DNA of 64,000 nt from Parasponia andersonii (lineage: Eukaryota > Streptophyta > Magnoliopsida > Rosales > Cannabaceae), in NCBI GenBank assembly GCA_002914805.1, contig JXTB01000005.1:62001-126000 (forward strand). The letters run 5' to 3'. A model generated the notes under the pieces. It saw only the letters and a program-made list of their open reading frames with translations. It searched no databases and was not told the origin of the DNA. The position numbers and the translations under genes were made by a program. Numbering within the stretch: position 1 is the first letter of the stretch; the number at the start of each line of letters is the position of its first letter. Shown here piece by piece: positions 35,661 to 48,170 of this stretch.

Positions 35661-36303
35661 TATCACGACCCTAGCCTCAGACTAGACAATCGTGCGGCAC
35701 TTAGCACAATCCGTCGCTCTAAGTTAGTCTACTAATACTCAAGAAAGGGACTTAGAGTAAGCTTTGAGATAAAGTAGTAAGGATAAGAGAGTCTGAGTGA
35801 ATAAGTGGTTTTATATTACTCTTAGAATGCTTAGAACTCTCACAAAGGGGACTTGTGTACAAATAAACCCAAGGGGTTTTTATATAGGCAAAGCCTAAAC
35901 CAACCAATAGTTATGATCGTGCTAAGTGGTATTATCTTACAAGGGGCCTAGAATATTCTCAAATAAAGTTACAATATCTACAAAGATATTTACATAGAGA
36001 AATCTAGAACAAGCAAGGTCTAGATCCTTCTAAGAGGTTCACCTACCATCTTGGCTCTTCCAAGACATTCTAGGACCGTCCAACCCATCTAACACCATTT
36101 GACCTTGTCTAGAGCCTTCTAGGACTTAGTAGCACCATCTAGAGTTTTCTAGTATGGCCAAGAACTCTCTTGATCATTTTAGAAGTATCCACCATATTCT
36201 AGGGTCTTCCTCTATCTTTTTGAGTGAGCAGTATATATAGAGGACCTTAGAGCCATGAGCAACAACATTTGGATTTAGGGAGCAAAATGAGTGGGGCATA
36301 ACA
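35661..36303 (-). repeat. 3' LTR of the Galadriel-like element
   Basis: Plus-strand ends are TATCACGACC and GGGGCATAACA; on the minus strand it begins TGTTATGCCCC. The following bases (36304..36316) read GAGTGGGGGAGGG on the minus strand, a textbook polypurine tract. A TATATAGAGG-type motif near 36235 and TTTATATAGGC near 35880 are candidate promoter elements. Confidence 0.78.
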
Positions 36304-37824
36304 CCCTCCCCCACTCAAGTTCGCGACGTCTCTGTCGCATCATTGACTTTGAATCGCTCGATATGGTTTTTGAATTTCCACAAGGCATCCTAATGCTCCT
36401 AGCTAGCCTTGGCCTCAGGCAAATTCTTCCATTTCACTAGGTATTCTCGATAATTAGGAACACCACGTCGACAGATCAAGCAATCAGTCAAAATATACTC
36501 TACCTCTTTATCAAAAGAGGTTACCACCACAGTAGGATCTCTTTTGGACTCGCACCTTGAAGGTTCCCCCTCTTTTTGATGGTAGGGTTTTAGCATGCTA
36601 ACATGGAAGACAGGGAAAATCTTTAACTTGGCAGGGAGTTGAAGCTTATAGGAAACCTTACCCACGTACTTGAGTACCAGAAATGACCCTCATATTTGCG
36701 CACAAACCCTTTATGCACTTCTCTTAAGGTTTTGAATTGCTGGGGTAATAGCTTGACAAGAACTAAAACCCCTCTTAGTACTCAACGTGTCTCCTCTTTT
36801 TGTCGGCCCACTTCTTCATTTATTTAGAAGCCTTGTTCAAGTAGGGCCTAGCCAACTCCGCTTGTTCATGCCATACTTTAGCAAACTTGAATGCTGTAGG
36901 ACTTTTTCCATCGTAACTTGTCGCTAAAGTATGTGGGGTCATAGGTTGTTGACCAATGACTATCTCGAAGGGACTCTTGCCTGTAGACTCGCTCTTCTGG
37001 AGGTTAAAGGAGAATTGGGCTACATCAAGTAATTTTGCCCAATCTTTTTGATTGGCACTTATAAAGTGCCTCAAATATAGCTCCAGCAAGGCATTCACCC
37101 TTTCCGTCTGGCCATCGGTTTGGGGGTGAAAGCTAGTAGAAAAGTTCAAGTCTAAACCCATCAACTTGAACAATTCTGTCCAAAACCTTTCAGTGAATCG
37201 GGGATCATGATCACTTACGATGTTTGATGGAACTCCCCAAAGCTTCATAACATGCTTCATAAAAAGTTGCACGGTCTCATCGGTAGGACAATCAGGTGAA
37301 GTAGGTATAAAGGTGGAATACTTGCTGAAGTGATCCACCACCAATATATTACTGCCAAAGCCTTCCGACTTAGGCAGGCTAGTGATAAAATCCATAGAAA
37401 AACTCTCCCACGGTCTCTCAGGAATAGGGAGAGGTTCCAACAATCTGCCCAGTGATTGTTGTTCCACCTTTTCTTGTTGGCACATAAGATAAGTTCGTAC
37501 ATAGGCCTCGACATCATCCCTCAGTTGAGGCCAATAGTAGATAGATTTGATAAGAGCAAGAGTGCATTTTTGACCTAGGTGACCAGCCCACAAGGAATCG
37601 TGGTACTCTTTGATAAGCTCTTTTCTTAAGTTCCTCCACTTAGGCATATAGAGTCGATTGCCTTTGGCATAGAGAAGTCTATTGCTTAGCCAAAAACATC
37701 TCGTATTTCCTTCTGTCACTAGGGGCAGTAGACTCTTTGCTAGAATATCGTGTTCTAGTCCTTCCTTGATTTTCTCTATCAAGGTGCTATTAGGCCTGCT
37801 TAAGGGAGCCAATGCAGTATTCAA
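36304..37824 (-). pseudogene. Chromovirus integrase with chromodomain
   Basis: A 334-residue minus-strand frame (36820..37824) begins in the RNase H-integrase linker. It then has the zinc domain (HDSLWAGHLGQKC and TYLMCQQEK, where the first Cys of the C-x2-C pair is Tyr) and the core with SMDFITSLPKSEG (Asp), IVSDHDPRFTERFW (Asp) and GQTERVNALLE (Glu). Downstream, 36399..36665 gives FPVFHVSMLKPYH (the C-terminal GPF/Y-type region) and a chromodomain with EYLVKWKNLPEA, which in this lineage directs insertion to heterochromatin. A gap of stops at 36666..36819 separates the two frames. Confidence 0.88.
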
Positions 37825-38275
37825 GCTTGTAATCGAATTTTACCAAGAAGTCTTGCTACCGAGCTTGCTTGGGACTCAACTTTTTCAGAGTTTGAAAGTA
37901 GCGTATGGCTACGTTGTTGGTCATGATCGTGAAGTGAGTACCCAACAAGTAGTGTCGCTACACCCTTAGGCAATAGATGACAACAATCATCTCTTTTTCT
38001 TGTACCGTGTAACATCTCTCAGTGTCATTGAGCTTACGGCTTTCATAAGCAATTGGACACCCTTCTTGCATTATTACTCTGCTAATAGTAAAGTTAAAGG
38101 CATCCATGTGGAGCTCATATGCCTTTGAGTTATCGAGTAAGCAGAGAACCGACTCTTCGCTTACCGCCCACTTCAAGTCTTCGAATGAAACCTGACACTG
38201 AGGTGTCCATTCCCAAGACTTGTTCTTCTTGAGCAGGTTAGTATCCTGAATGCCACCTCGTGCTTACCTGGAGTC
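37825..38275 (-). pseudogene. Chromovirus RNase H and RT-end fragment
   Basis: The minus strand encodes LLKKNKSWEWTPQCQVSFED, KWAVSEESVLCLLD, PIAYESRKLNDTERCYTVQE and KEMIVVIYCLR, the RNase H of gypsy elements, then runs into integrase across a frameshift near 37970. Coding similarity stops near 38275, which marks the truncation point. Confidence 0.8.
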
Positions 38276-38688
38276 GACAAATAAAATGCTATAAATGAGT
38301 CCTAGACATTGAATCAAGCATATTTGACGTGTTAAACACAGGAAATTCAGCTCCAAAATGCATGAAAATTACATTTTACCGAAGAACTGCTATTGGTCCA
38401 AGTTATCAACAAGTATGATCTTAATGCATGTACACATAGTATTGCATTCATAATTATATTCTTTGTTCTTTTAGCACACCAAGTTCTCTCTCTGAGGGTA
38501 TTGAACCTTTATACTGCATTGGGACACTTCGACAATCATTAGTATAATAACATGTATGTAAATGCACGTAACATAATGAATAAGCATGTTACTATGAAAG
38601 TTGTATTAATGACTTCTAGATGCCTAATATGCAATTAGAACATATTTATTATTGGCTTAGTATACATGTGAGAATCTTGGACACCACA

Positions 38689-39280
38689 TTTTATGATTGT
38701 CCGATTATGTTATTTCATGAAATCGTTACTTTATACTTTATTGTAAGATATTATGTCATTATTTTATCTCATTCGTCATCATATAGTCTTTTATCTTTCT
38801 TATAGACTATAGTGTACATAATGAGTGCACAGTACCAAATAGGGAACCACAAGAGCGATCTAAATGAAAACACCCACGATCATAAACTTAACATAGTTTC
38901 TCTCGGAAATCCTCACCTAAGGAGATTAGTCTTATCTTCCCTAGGATATCCTCACCTAGTGGAAGTTGGTACGACATCTTTAAAATTCTTATCTTATTTA
39001 GTCTTCTCTTAACATGAGTTGGTATTCTTCAACAGCAAACCCAACTTTTCCGTTATTATAGCATCGCCTTTGTTAAAGTATGCTTAGAGTATTTTAACAT
39101 GATAATATTGTAATATAGGCATACATTATTTTAATAACATAAGAAATGTATCTTTATGAGCATATTCCACATCATATATAAGCCAAATAACAATAAAAGT
39201 ATAAGCAACGTATCATATGAAATAATCTCAGATATATCATATCACAAACAAAATATTTTCAAAGTCTTCCATATTGTAGG
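38689..39280. other. Non-coding spacer between LTR remnants
   Basis: No open frame or boundary is supported. A GAAATCCTCACCTAAGGAG / GGATATCCTCACCTAGTGGA pair near 38905 and 38943 is a weak direct repeat. Confidence 0.4.
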
Positions 39281-39976
39281 TGAAGGAGTCGAGGGTGGGC
39301 ACCTGCAAGACTCTCTGATACTTAAGTCAGATTTTTTTCTCAAAGGCTAAAAGAATGACGATAGTGATAACAAAATCAATAATAATAATTCTTTTTTCTA
39401 AAAAATATGCTACATATATATATATATATGTGTGTTTCCTAAAATTAAGTGCTCAATCCCCCTTATTTTCATGATCAATTACCTCATTTTCCTCATTATG
39501 TGCTCCAAAAATCGTAGAATATGGATGTTGCAACTCCCTTTGACTCGAAGTTATTTGCTTACCATGATCTCTTCTGATATGTGCCTATATCAGACAAGAT
39601 CGTGGTTGTTTGTAGCTCTATAAGGTGGTTCACCTAATGCACATGGTGACTGTGAGGGAGTATTAAATACTCTGTCTGAGTCTGGGGTTGAATATCACTT
39701 ATGAGGATGGAGAACTATAAAATCTTGAGGGCTCTAGACCTCATGTCTGGGGTGGCTTAGATTTGGCTCATTCTTCTAGGGGTCTGTCTGATGCAAACCT
39801 TAGACGGAGTTCAATACTAACCTTCGTGGATTTAGCGAGCCTATACTGTATTATATGGAACTCACGTGTCGTTTTAAGTAGTGTACTTGGGAGTTCGTAT
39901 TGAATTCATCCATTGTATCCTTTTACTTTGCTACCTCTTGAACCATGTAGTAAGCATCACGGAAATGGGCCCTACA
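39281..39976 (-). repeat. 3' LTR of Tat-2 (left-truncated)
   Basis: It aligns with 57783..58259 and then 60597..60845 through blocks such as GCACCTGCAAGACTCTCTGA, the AT microsatellite, TTAAGTGCTCAATC and CTAACCTTCGTGGATTTAGC. It ends GGGCCCTACA. The minus strand just inside reads GAAATGAGGGCAGT, an acceptable polypurine tract. The first 60 to 65 bp of the right LTR have no counterpart here. Confidence 0.78.
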
Positions 39977-40089
39977 ACTGCCCTCATTTCCACTTTTGAT
40001 GGACTAGTGGCTATCAAAATAGAGAAATCACGCCTTTGGCTCATTAATATGAAGGGGAAATCGTGACTTAAATCCATCATTATATGCCA

Positions 40090-43000
40090 ATCACCGATGT
40101 AGTTGCATGTTTCCTAATACCTCAAATTTTTAAATTTTTAAAACTTTTATCTTTTACAAATTTCCCTCATGCTATTCCTTTGGCGAAATGTCCTTTCCAA
40201 TCCTCTACTATAAAAAACATACTTGCTCTTATTTCATTTTACCAAATTTTTCTAGATGCACTTGCTTTCTCTCCCAGAATCTCATGCGCTCCAAATCTTA
40301 GGGTTTTAGAATCTCTTTTTCCTTCAAAGCCTTTAGCTTCTCAATCACATTCACTAAAATGACCCTAAACTAGAGTCAAAAGCTCCGCGCTATTCCAGAT
40401 TCTAAGATGGATTCACTGAGGAGGTAGCTCTGCTTTCCTGGTGAAGTCATCCTTCAAAGGGTCGAGGGTCCTTCTGACTGGTATTTGCGTCCATCCTTTC
40501 CCGATGGTGTCATCGTCCTAAGAAGGAAGCATCTTGAAGGGCTACGGTTTCCTCTTCCCTCCCTTGTTCATCAATTTTTCTATTTGATAGGGATTTATCC
40601 TATGCAGCTCAACGCCAACAAAATCATGATTATGGTGCAGCTTTCAACTCTGTCAGTATTACTGAACGTACATATTGACCCTGAGGTGGTCTTTTATGCT
40701 TACAAACTTACCCCCATCTCCAAAAAGTGCTCCTACCCTCCTTTTTACCTTCAGCCACTCTCGGGGCGTTTTCTAGGATTTGCCTAGGTCAGACAAGCAA
40801 TGGGACTCCCACTCTAAGCTATATACTATATGAAGAGTGTAATGCTCTCCATAGGTGAATAGGGAGCATTTCCAGATCCCATCATATTTTGCCATCAGTA
40901 AGTAGTGTAGTGTCTTTTCGGGTCTATACGTGCCCTCCTTCCCCTCCCCCCTTTTCTCTTTTTTTGAATTTATCTCCACTCAGATTCTACAGAGGAGAGC
41001 ATATTTAACCACACCTATTAGTAGGCTGACTCCAAGAGCTGGAGAAGGTCATTGTCTTCGGGTTATCTAGCGACTGCCACCATATTCAAGCCATTCTAAG
41101 CCCCCAGGTGATAAACATGATGCCAGTGATGTTTTTGCTCCTTTCTTTTCCACTGGACACACAGGTCATCACCAAACACCTCTGGAGTAGTCCCGCCTAT
41201 CTTCTCCTCCACCGGTCCTAATAAAGAGGGTTGCTATAGTTGGTCGTCAGGTCATGGCTTCAAATCAGATGGCAAGACCTAATGACCTAGTTGCATCGAC
41301 TAGCCATAAGCTCTAAGAGACCGTGGGGCTCATGAATAGAGAGTGCGCCATTCTCTGTGGTGACGAGATTACGGCTCCCAAAAGGATCAAAGGTAGGGCT
41401 TCATTGTTATTATTTTTATTTATTATATATTTTTTAAAGGTTGTACCTTATTGGTTCAGATGTCGGTCCTTCAACAGACCCTTCCCCGGCCAAAGAGGTC
41501 CAGCCAAGCAACATCTAGTCATGTTATCCAAGAATGAGATTGGAAAGCACCAGTCAGAGCGGGGGACCAGCGGGCATGTTACAAACTCAGATGATAAGCT
41601 AGAAAGACTATTCATATTTGAGGATAATATGGACACTACATCCCCTTCATAAATAGGCAAGTTCATGGCTCAGGAGATGCTGAACATAGGGATCAAATAC
41701 GACAGAGAGCAATCCTCGAGCTGGCCCAGGGGATCTACTATATCGGCAACCCCTACCTCCAGTTTCGGGCCGAAGGCAGGCGTGGGATCTGGCGGAAGCT
41801 CGCGTTTGGTTCTGTTTGCTCCTACGAGGAGAATACAGAGCTCAGTTGTAGAGCCCTCAGACTTAAGTCCCGCCTATCTTCTCCTCCACCGGTCCCGATA
41901 AAGATGGGTCGTGATGAGGGCCCAGCTGAAGTCGAGGGGGGTCCTACAATGAAGAGGGGTAAACCTACCTCTTCTTTAGACAATGACGATAGCACTACCT
42001 TGACTGTCATGAGGAAGAGGAGGTCTATACACAGCGGTCTTTTCGAGCGCACTGGTCAAGACAAGACCAAAAAATCACAAGTGGGCAGATCCTCTTCGAA
42101 GGCAACTATTAAGGTTATTGAGGCAGTAGTGGTTGCGGAGGCCTCTATCGTCGGTGACATGCTGATAATGGCTGTAGAGGCTTCTATTGTTGATGATTTA
42201 CCACCTTCTCTTGCCCCCATCCCTTCTATTCCAAGAGCATTGATAGGCACTACTAGGGTATTTTTGGTAGAGGGAAAAGGGGTTCGCATCGTTGTTGAGG
42301 AGTTGCATTCCATATACATAAAATGCACCCAGGGAGAGGATCCGACCGTGAAATTCAAGTTGGAAGCACTCTCTCTAGAGAATGTGGATCTTGCTACTAG
42401 CCATAGTATTGAATAGCTTTGGGTCATTCTACTGATGTCTCCATGTCCTTTAATATTACAAACCTGAATTTTTTTTTGTAGTTCGCCACTGCTCGGTCTT
42501 TTTACTCACCCTATATGGAGGGGCTGACTCAGTTGTTAAATGCAAATGTTATGGTAGCGAAGCAAATCGAAGTCTCCTTCACCACACTAAAGGCAGAGTT
42601 TGACTTTTATCGAAGCCTTGAGGATGCTAGGGTCAGCACTGCGGTGGCTCATACCTTTAGCACTCAAAGGACCAAGCATAAAAAGTTGGTCGCCAAGTTG
42701 GCTAATATAGAGGGGAAGATTAGATCCCTCAAGGCAGAGGTTCCGAGTCTGTATTCTCAGGCTAAGCTCACTAGCCTGGCTCAGGCTAAGGCGAAGCTTA
42801 AAGAGTAAGAGCTATGGAATGTTGTGGCTGTGATAGGGCTCACCTTCATTGCTTGTGATAGAGCTGTTGATGAGGCTAAAGAGGTAAAAAAGATCGAGAC
42901 GAAAGCCAAGCTAGAGGCTTATTCCCTATAGTGCAGGCTCGATTGATCAAACATGGTGATTAGTCATCTCCACTTGGAGTATTGTAAACTGTTGAAAACT

Positions 43001-43150
43001 CATATGGAGTTAACCCGTGATCGCAACGAAGGCTTAGCTGACATTAATGGTCTTTTGGTTAATTTATCACAGCATCAAGCAGAACTGAGGTTAGTAGCCT
43101 TGAAGGATAGGCTGAGAGAATTAGAGAAATTAAAGATAAGGTATTAAAGG
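40090..43150 (+). pseudogene. Antisense extra gene remnant of Tat-2
   Basis: Plus-strand, opposite to the element genes and in the same place as in Tat-1. The frame at 40485..40787 has FPLPSLVHQFFYLIGIYPMQ followed by a segment ending DPEVVFYAYKLTP, which aligns with the Tat-1 stretch LPLHPYIKSIVDYYGVVSFQ ... PEEFAWFYQVNP. Further right, 41904..42416 is a basic, low-complexity segment. After a probable intron ending TTTTTTTTTGTAG at about 42480, 42481..43150 encodes Lys/Ala-rich coiled-coil sequence (AKLANIEGKIRSLKAEVPSL). Stops break it repeatedly. It shows that the antisense gene is an old shared component of both elements. Function is unknown. Confidence 0.6.
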
Positions 43151-44802
43151 CAGGTTGACATCTTTTCCACAGAGAGTTACAGGTCTGGTTAGGAAAACAG
43201 AGAATTTGAGGGCCACGTATAGGCGGTAACACTAGTATAGTTTGATGAGTAGAAAGTTGTCGAGAGGGACCCTTACTCTATTAGGTATTACATGTAATAG
43301 CTAGGAGATGAAATTAACATCATGTACCCTGCTAATGTACTAAGGATACTTGACGAAGGGAATTATGGCCCTCGATATCTGCCTCGGTCAGTAAGGAGAT
43401 AATAGCTGCCTTAAATCTACTAGAGCAAGCTACAGACTTTTCTGAGGGTCAACTTGCTCCTAGAACTTTAACTAGTATAGAACGGAGTGTGGTTATTCTA
43501 TCTATGACAGCTCTGAGCCTAATGCGCCACCCCCGTTAAAACTGATCTGAGTGTTGATCTTGGCATCCCTCAATCTGTTGGAGGAAATTAGGGACCCTTG
43601 CTCCTCTATATATTTGTAAGATACGAGCTGTGTAGTGTAAACCTGACCCTTTCAGTTGTTTGTATTTCTAGTCAGGGTCGTATATCATATATGATGTCAT
43701 TCCTTTGTCAGTTGTTTGACCAACTTTTAGGTTTGGCCCAATCGTATATGATTTGGAATTATTAGTAAATCCTTCCCACACTATGATTAACAAGATTAAC
43801 TCTAGAAGTAAGGACTTAAGTTCCAGTTCTCCCAGTGCCAAGTATATGTAACTACTCTCATGACTTCTCTTAATAAAATTTGATTTGCTTATATGGTTAG
43901 ACTTTTCCAACCCCAAATGTAATCATGCCAGAGACCAGCTTTAGGGTTTGGTCGATTCTTGCATGGATCCATCATTACTAAAGAAAAGGCCTAGGCTTAG
44001 CTCATACTGGGAGCATACATGGCATTATCAGAACTGTGAACTCGTCCTAGACCCTCTCCCGAAAAGTAAGGTCACTAGCGTTTGGGTGCTTGCCAATCAT
44101 GTGTTTTATAAATTAAGTATTAATAAATAATAATTGGCCTCAATTTATATTTTTGTGTTTGAAGGGCCTCATTTTTTATATATTTCTTTACATAATCTAT
44201 CTGGGTTTGTTTCCAATGACCAGACCCCTAAAGGGTCTACTTCCAATGAGTAAACCTTGGTTATGCCTTCGATTAGTTTTTATCCTCTTTTCGACGAATC
44301 GTTTAGAGGATTAGTGTTAGTGAAAATATTTGTCACACAACTTTTCCCGTTTCGTAGGTCACTTATTGGTGAGGATTTTATCGTGCAGTTCTTCCCTATC
44401 GTGTGAATGGGTAGGCGGCTAGCAAGCGTTTATTACACAGCTCATTCCCATTCATACGTATTCTCGGGTCATTGGCAAGTATTTTATAGCACAATGTGGT
44501 ACATATAGTACGGTTTTTAGCATATAAAAGTATCTCAATGGATTTGCTACATGAGAAAAAGGCTTAATTAGGTGTATTGAGAATCCAATTCCTATGGGTA
44601 ATAAATCGGTTGGTAAAATATTGGTAAATTGACATGATAGGCATTTTGATCAGTGTCGAAATTGAACTCTTTATTCAATAATAGAAGTAATTACATACGA
44701 CTTACACATAATATTTTTTTTAAGTATTGGGTGTTCCATATGTTAGGTAAATTCCTCCCAGTCTTGAGTTCTTTCAGAGTGTATGTATCATTTGTTAGCT
44801 AT
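43151..44802. other. Tat-2 non-coding region between antisense gene and integrase
   Basis: No believable frame on either strand. It corresponds in position to 16515..17373 of Tat-1 and is probably the element's 3' untranslated sequence. Confidence 0.45.
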
Positions 44803-46475
44803 TGTTAGCCCAAGATTGACAACCCAAGAGGGGGTGAATTTAGTTTTANATCATAGACCACTATTTTAAAACTTTTTAACTAAATCAACAATAATGCTAA
44901 ACATAAAGCAATAACAGCAAGTATATTAAGCACACTAAATATTAAATACTCAATTAAATAGCTTGCAATAAAGCAAAAAGTGTAGGGATAGAGAAAGTGC
45001 AAACTCGATTTTTACGAGGTTCGACAAACACGATGGTTTGCCTACGTCCTTGGCCCTCGGCAACTTACTTTGAGCTTTCCACTATCGGATCAAGATTATG
45101 GGCTTGACCGACCCTTTTACAAATGGAGTGAATTCTTCTTAGGCACACCCTAGCCTTTACAATAGTCTTGACTCTGGCTCTATCATGCCTAATCTCAAAT
45201 TGTTTTGACTCTGGTGACAACCTCACTTATACAGATTGTTTAGATAATAGAGCTAATCTCACCAACTCACGGGTTGTTTATGACTCCAGTGGCAACCTTA
45301 CCTAAATCGAGTTGTTTATGAATCCAGTGGCAACCTCACCTCACACTCAATGGTTATTCAATAAACAAGAGTGAACACTCACTCACAAATTCTCCTCACA
45401 AAGTAATTAGTACAATTTTGGCTTAGGAGATTTGAGAACAATGCACGATAGATGCTCTAAGATTGGCTCAATATGATTTGAAAGTATAATTGATGTGAAA
45501 ATAGGCTAAGACACTTTAAGAGTAGATGAATATCAATTAAGTTCATGCTTTTATGTTAAATGACATCAAATAAGGCTCTATATATAAATATCTAAGAAAA
45601 CTAGCCGTTTATAGCCGTTATTAGCTTTCTGCTAAATGTTTGATCGACTAAAATTAACGCTGGTCGACCAAAAATATAGCCGTTGGAGTTTGACACATCT
45701 GTTTAGTTTCAACGGTCATTTCTAGCCACTGGTCTAAAAAATGATCGACCAACTTTGGTCGACCAAAATCACTGTTCTAGTCATATTTTGGATTCTGATA
45801 GGATTTTGGCATTTTTTCAAATTTTAACAGCTTTTGGCGTTTTTCAAAAACTGACTTCTAAACTTGTTTTAAACACTTTAAAAACATTATAAATCAATTT
45901 GAAAAGAATATTTTGGCTATTGCAAACTTGTTTTAGTTTCACAAAGATATTAAATAATAATTTAGAAAGTGTTCATCCTAAAACACATTCTTGTTTGCAA
46001 ATAGAAAATCTTCTTTTAGCTTATTTCAAATATTCATGATTTCAAATATATTTGCAACTTATTTAACCTTAAGAAATCATGTTTTAAATAATATTTTCTC
46101 ATTCAAAAAGATCATTATATTCTATTTTCAAACTTCTATGATAAAATAACCATTTTAAGCTTAAGATAGTTTAAAAACTCTTTTGAAAAGTATGAGCCAA
46201 TGCAAAGAGAATTTATGTGTAATAAACTAAATCAAATATAAAACTAAGTATGAATATATCCTATCTAGACATGATCTTGTATCTTGATTGTTCATCTTCA
46301 AGCTTGATTCTAATGTGTCCATATGCATCCATTTTCAAGCTTGATTCCTTGATTAACTTGAGGTAGAACTTTAATACCATTTCACTACACACTCAAGTTA
46401 AATCATTAGTACTAACTCAAATATTGTTATCTTCAAAATAAGAGTGAGTAAGATTGAAATCTTAATTTTCCAACA
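44803..46475. mobile_element. Solo LTR-like insertion, copia-type
   Basis: Starts TGTTAGCCCAAG and ends TTTTCCAACA, with the AAGAGGGGGTGAATTTAG motif near the left end that is common in plant copia LTRs. It lies in Tat-2 between the 3' region and integrase and is non-coding. Internal repeats of a unit like GGTGACAACCTCAC occur at about 45220, 45290 and 45330, and GGTCGACCAAAA-type palindromes at about 45660 and 45755. No clear target duplication is visible (GCTAT left, ATATT right), so the exact ends are provisional. One ambiguous base (n) lies at about 44850. Confidence 0.55.
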
Positions 46476-46559
46476 ATATTATCGAGTGCTTTGATTACCT
46501 CATAGAGTTTGACCCAGTTAAAATCTAGCTTTGAAGAATTTCATATTCTAAAATTTAAG

Positions 46560-47580
46560 AGCCAATCTCCAGCATTAAATCAACAAGCATTGACCTTCTT
46601 TGCATAATAGGATCTGGTCTACTGGTGGTAAAAGGTTATGTGGATTAGGACCACGTCTCTAGTCTCTTCAAGGAGGTCTGTATCGTGGCTTAGCTATTGT
46701 TCGTTTAATAAGGAGTCTTTTACCACTTCAGAGCGAAAGGTCAAGTGGCCAATTTTGGTTGGGATTATGGCCTCTAACCCATAGACCATAGCTAAAGGTG
46801 TCCTCCTGATTGGCCTTCACTTAGTAGTCTAGTGAACCCATACTATAGCTGGCAGCTCCTCTAACTATTTTCCTTTAGCCTCTTGTAACTTATTCTTAAT
46901 GTTGCTAAAGATGGCCTTACTCATTGCTTTCGCTTGGCCGTTTGCTTGGGGGTAACTTACGAATGAAAAACTAAGCTTGATATCATATAAGTCGCACAGT
47001 TTCTTGAGTCTAGCATTCTAGAATTATGTGTTATGGTCAGCATGTATCACTTTTGGAATCCCATATCGATAGATGATGTTTTTTCAAATGAAATTAATTA
47101 TGTCTACCTTGTTTATAGTAGTGTAAGCTTCGGCTTCTATCCATTTGGTGAAGTAATCTATGGCTAGCAAAATATATCTTTTACTGCCAAGGCTCCTGGG
47201 GAGTTCTCCCAGGATGTCCAGACCCTATTTGGTGAAGAGCCAATGGGTTATGACTGAATAGAGATCTTACGCTTGTTGATGTTTCAGAGGGGCAAATATT
47301 TGATATCTGTCACCTTTCTTGACAAACTGGACTACCTTGGTCATCATATACGGCTAGAAATATCCATCCGTCATAGCCTTATGGACAAGAATGGTTTCTG
47401 CATACCCTTTCTTGAATTTCCTCCATTAAATTTTGGGCCTTCATTAGGCCTATGCATCTCAGCATTGGTCCTATTTTTGACCATCTGTTCAATTTCCCTT
47501 TCACCATGCTATATTGAGCAACTTTACTCTAATCGATCTAGCCTTAGTGGGGTCTTCCAATAGTTTGCCTGTCGTCAGGT
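46560..47580 (-). pseudogene. Integrase remnant of Tat-2
   Basis: The minus strand reads GLDILGELPRSLGSKRYILL (first Asp), YFTKWIEAEAYTTINKVD, YGIPKVIHADHNT (second Asp) and SYPQANGQAKAM, where the catalytic Glu of the usual QxEA motif is Lys. Several stops are present. This is the Tat-lineage core and it is inactive. Confidence 0.75.
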
Positions 47581-48170
47581 ACTATGTAAGCGATGTCATC
47601 CAACATTCTACCTCAGGATCAGTCATGAACACATGGTACACAGGGCTCTCCTGATGATCCCTTGCATACTCGTTCTCTAGTAGCACCTCTATATGCTTGG
47701 TTATTTCTCCTAAATATGCATTTTTACCTAACTCGTCAACCTCTTAGTTCATCTCTATAGGTACTTGCTTAATGTCGAATTTGTTGAACCAGGCTTTTAC
47801 CCTCACTACCTTAAAGAAATACCTATGTTGCCTTGGCTCTTTTACCTTGAAGTCTCCTTTTATCTAGCCCATTATCAGCTGTGAATCAGTTCTCACTATA
47901 ATGTTTCCCACCCTAAAGTAGGTAGTCAGCTTCAAACCCTGGAATAGTGCTTTGTTATCCATTTCATTGTTGGTTACTTTGAACATGAGCCTTAGCGACC
48001 TCTCTATCTTGAGTCTTACAAGGGTCTATAGGAGTATCCTGATACTAGACCCTGACGTATTCGTAGAATTATCGGTGTAGAGCATCCAAGTTAAATTATT
48101 TAGAGCCAGAGGCCTCTTTGATGGGTCTTGTAGGCCTCTAAAGGATTAAATTTCTACTAGGAAGTATGTT
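47581..48170 (-). pseudogene. Second RNase H remnant of Tat-2
   Basis: Position between RT/RNase H and integrase, together with minus-strand residues around MFKVTNNEMDNKALFQGLKL and the DSQLIMG-type motif, matches the second RNase H of Tat-1. It is heavily interrupted by stops. Confidence 0.6.

Larger units (their letters stand above)
35661..38275 (-). mobile_element. Galadriel-like chromovirus fragment nested in the LTR
   Basis: One LTR (35661..36303), a polypurine tract, then minus-strand chromodomain, integrase and RNase H up to the RNase H/RT junction, where it stops near 38275. RT, protease, gag and the 5' LTR are absent. The chromodomain-end signature, with DALWKFKNHIERFKVNDAT, is that of the Galadriel group. 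Confidence 0.82.
34559..38688 (-). mobile_element. 5' LTR of a Tekay-like element, interrupted by a nested chromovirus
   Basis: Starts TATAACGACC (compare TGTAACACCC at 58260) next to the PBS, and ends AATCTTGGACACCACA (compare AATCTTGGGCATCACA at 60591). The left part (34559..35660) aligns with 58260..about 58640. The right part (about 38480..38688) aligns with 60389..60591 through the CTCTCTCTGAGGGTA block. The middle is replaced by a Galadriel-like fragment at 35661..about 38275. Confidence 0.72.

Noticed and set aside
47273-47563. A 96-residue plus-strand frame
   Set aside because: It is antisense to the Tat-2 integrase region, has no recognisable domain and is not in the place of the antisense gene.
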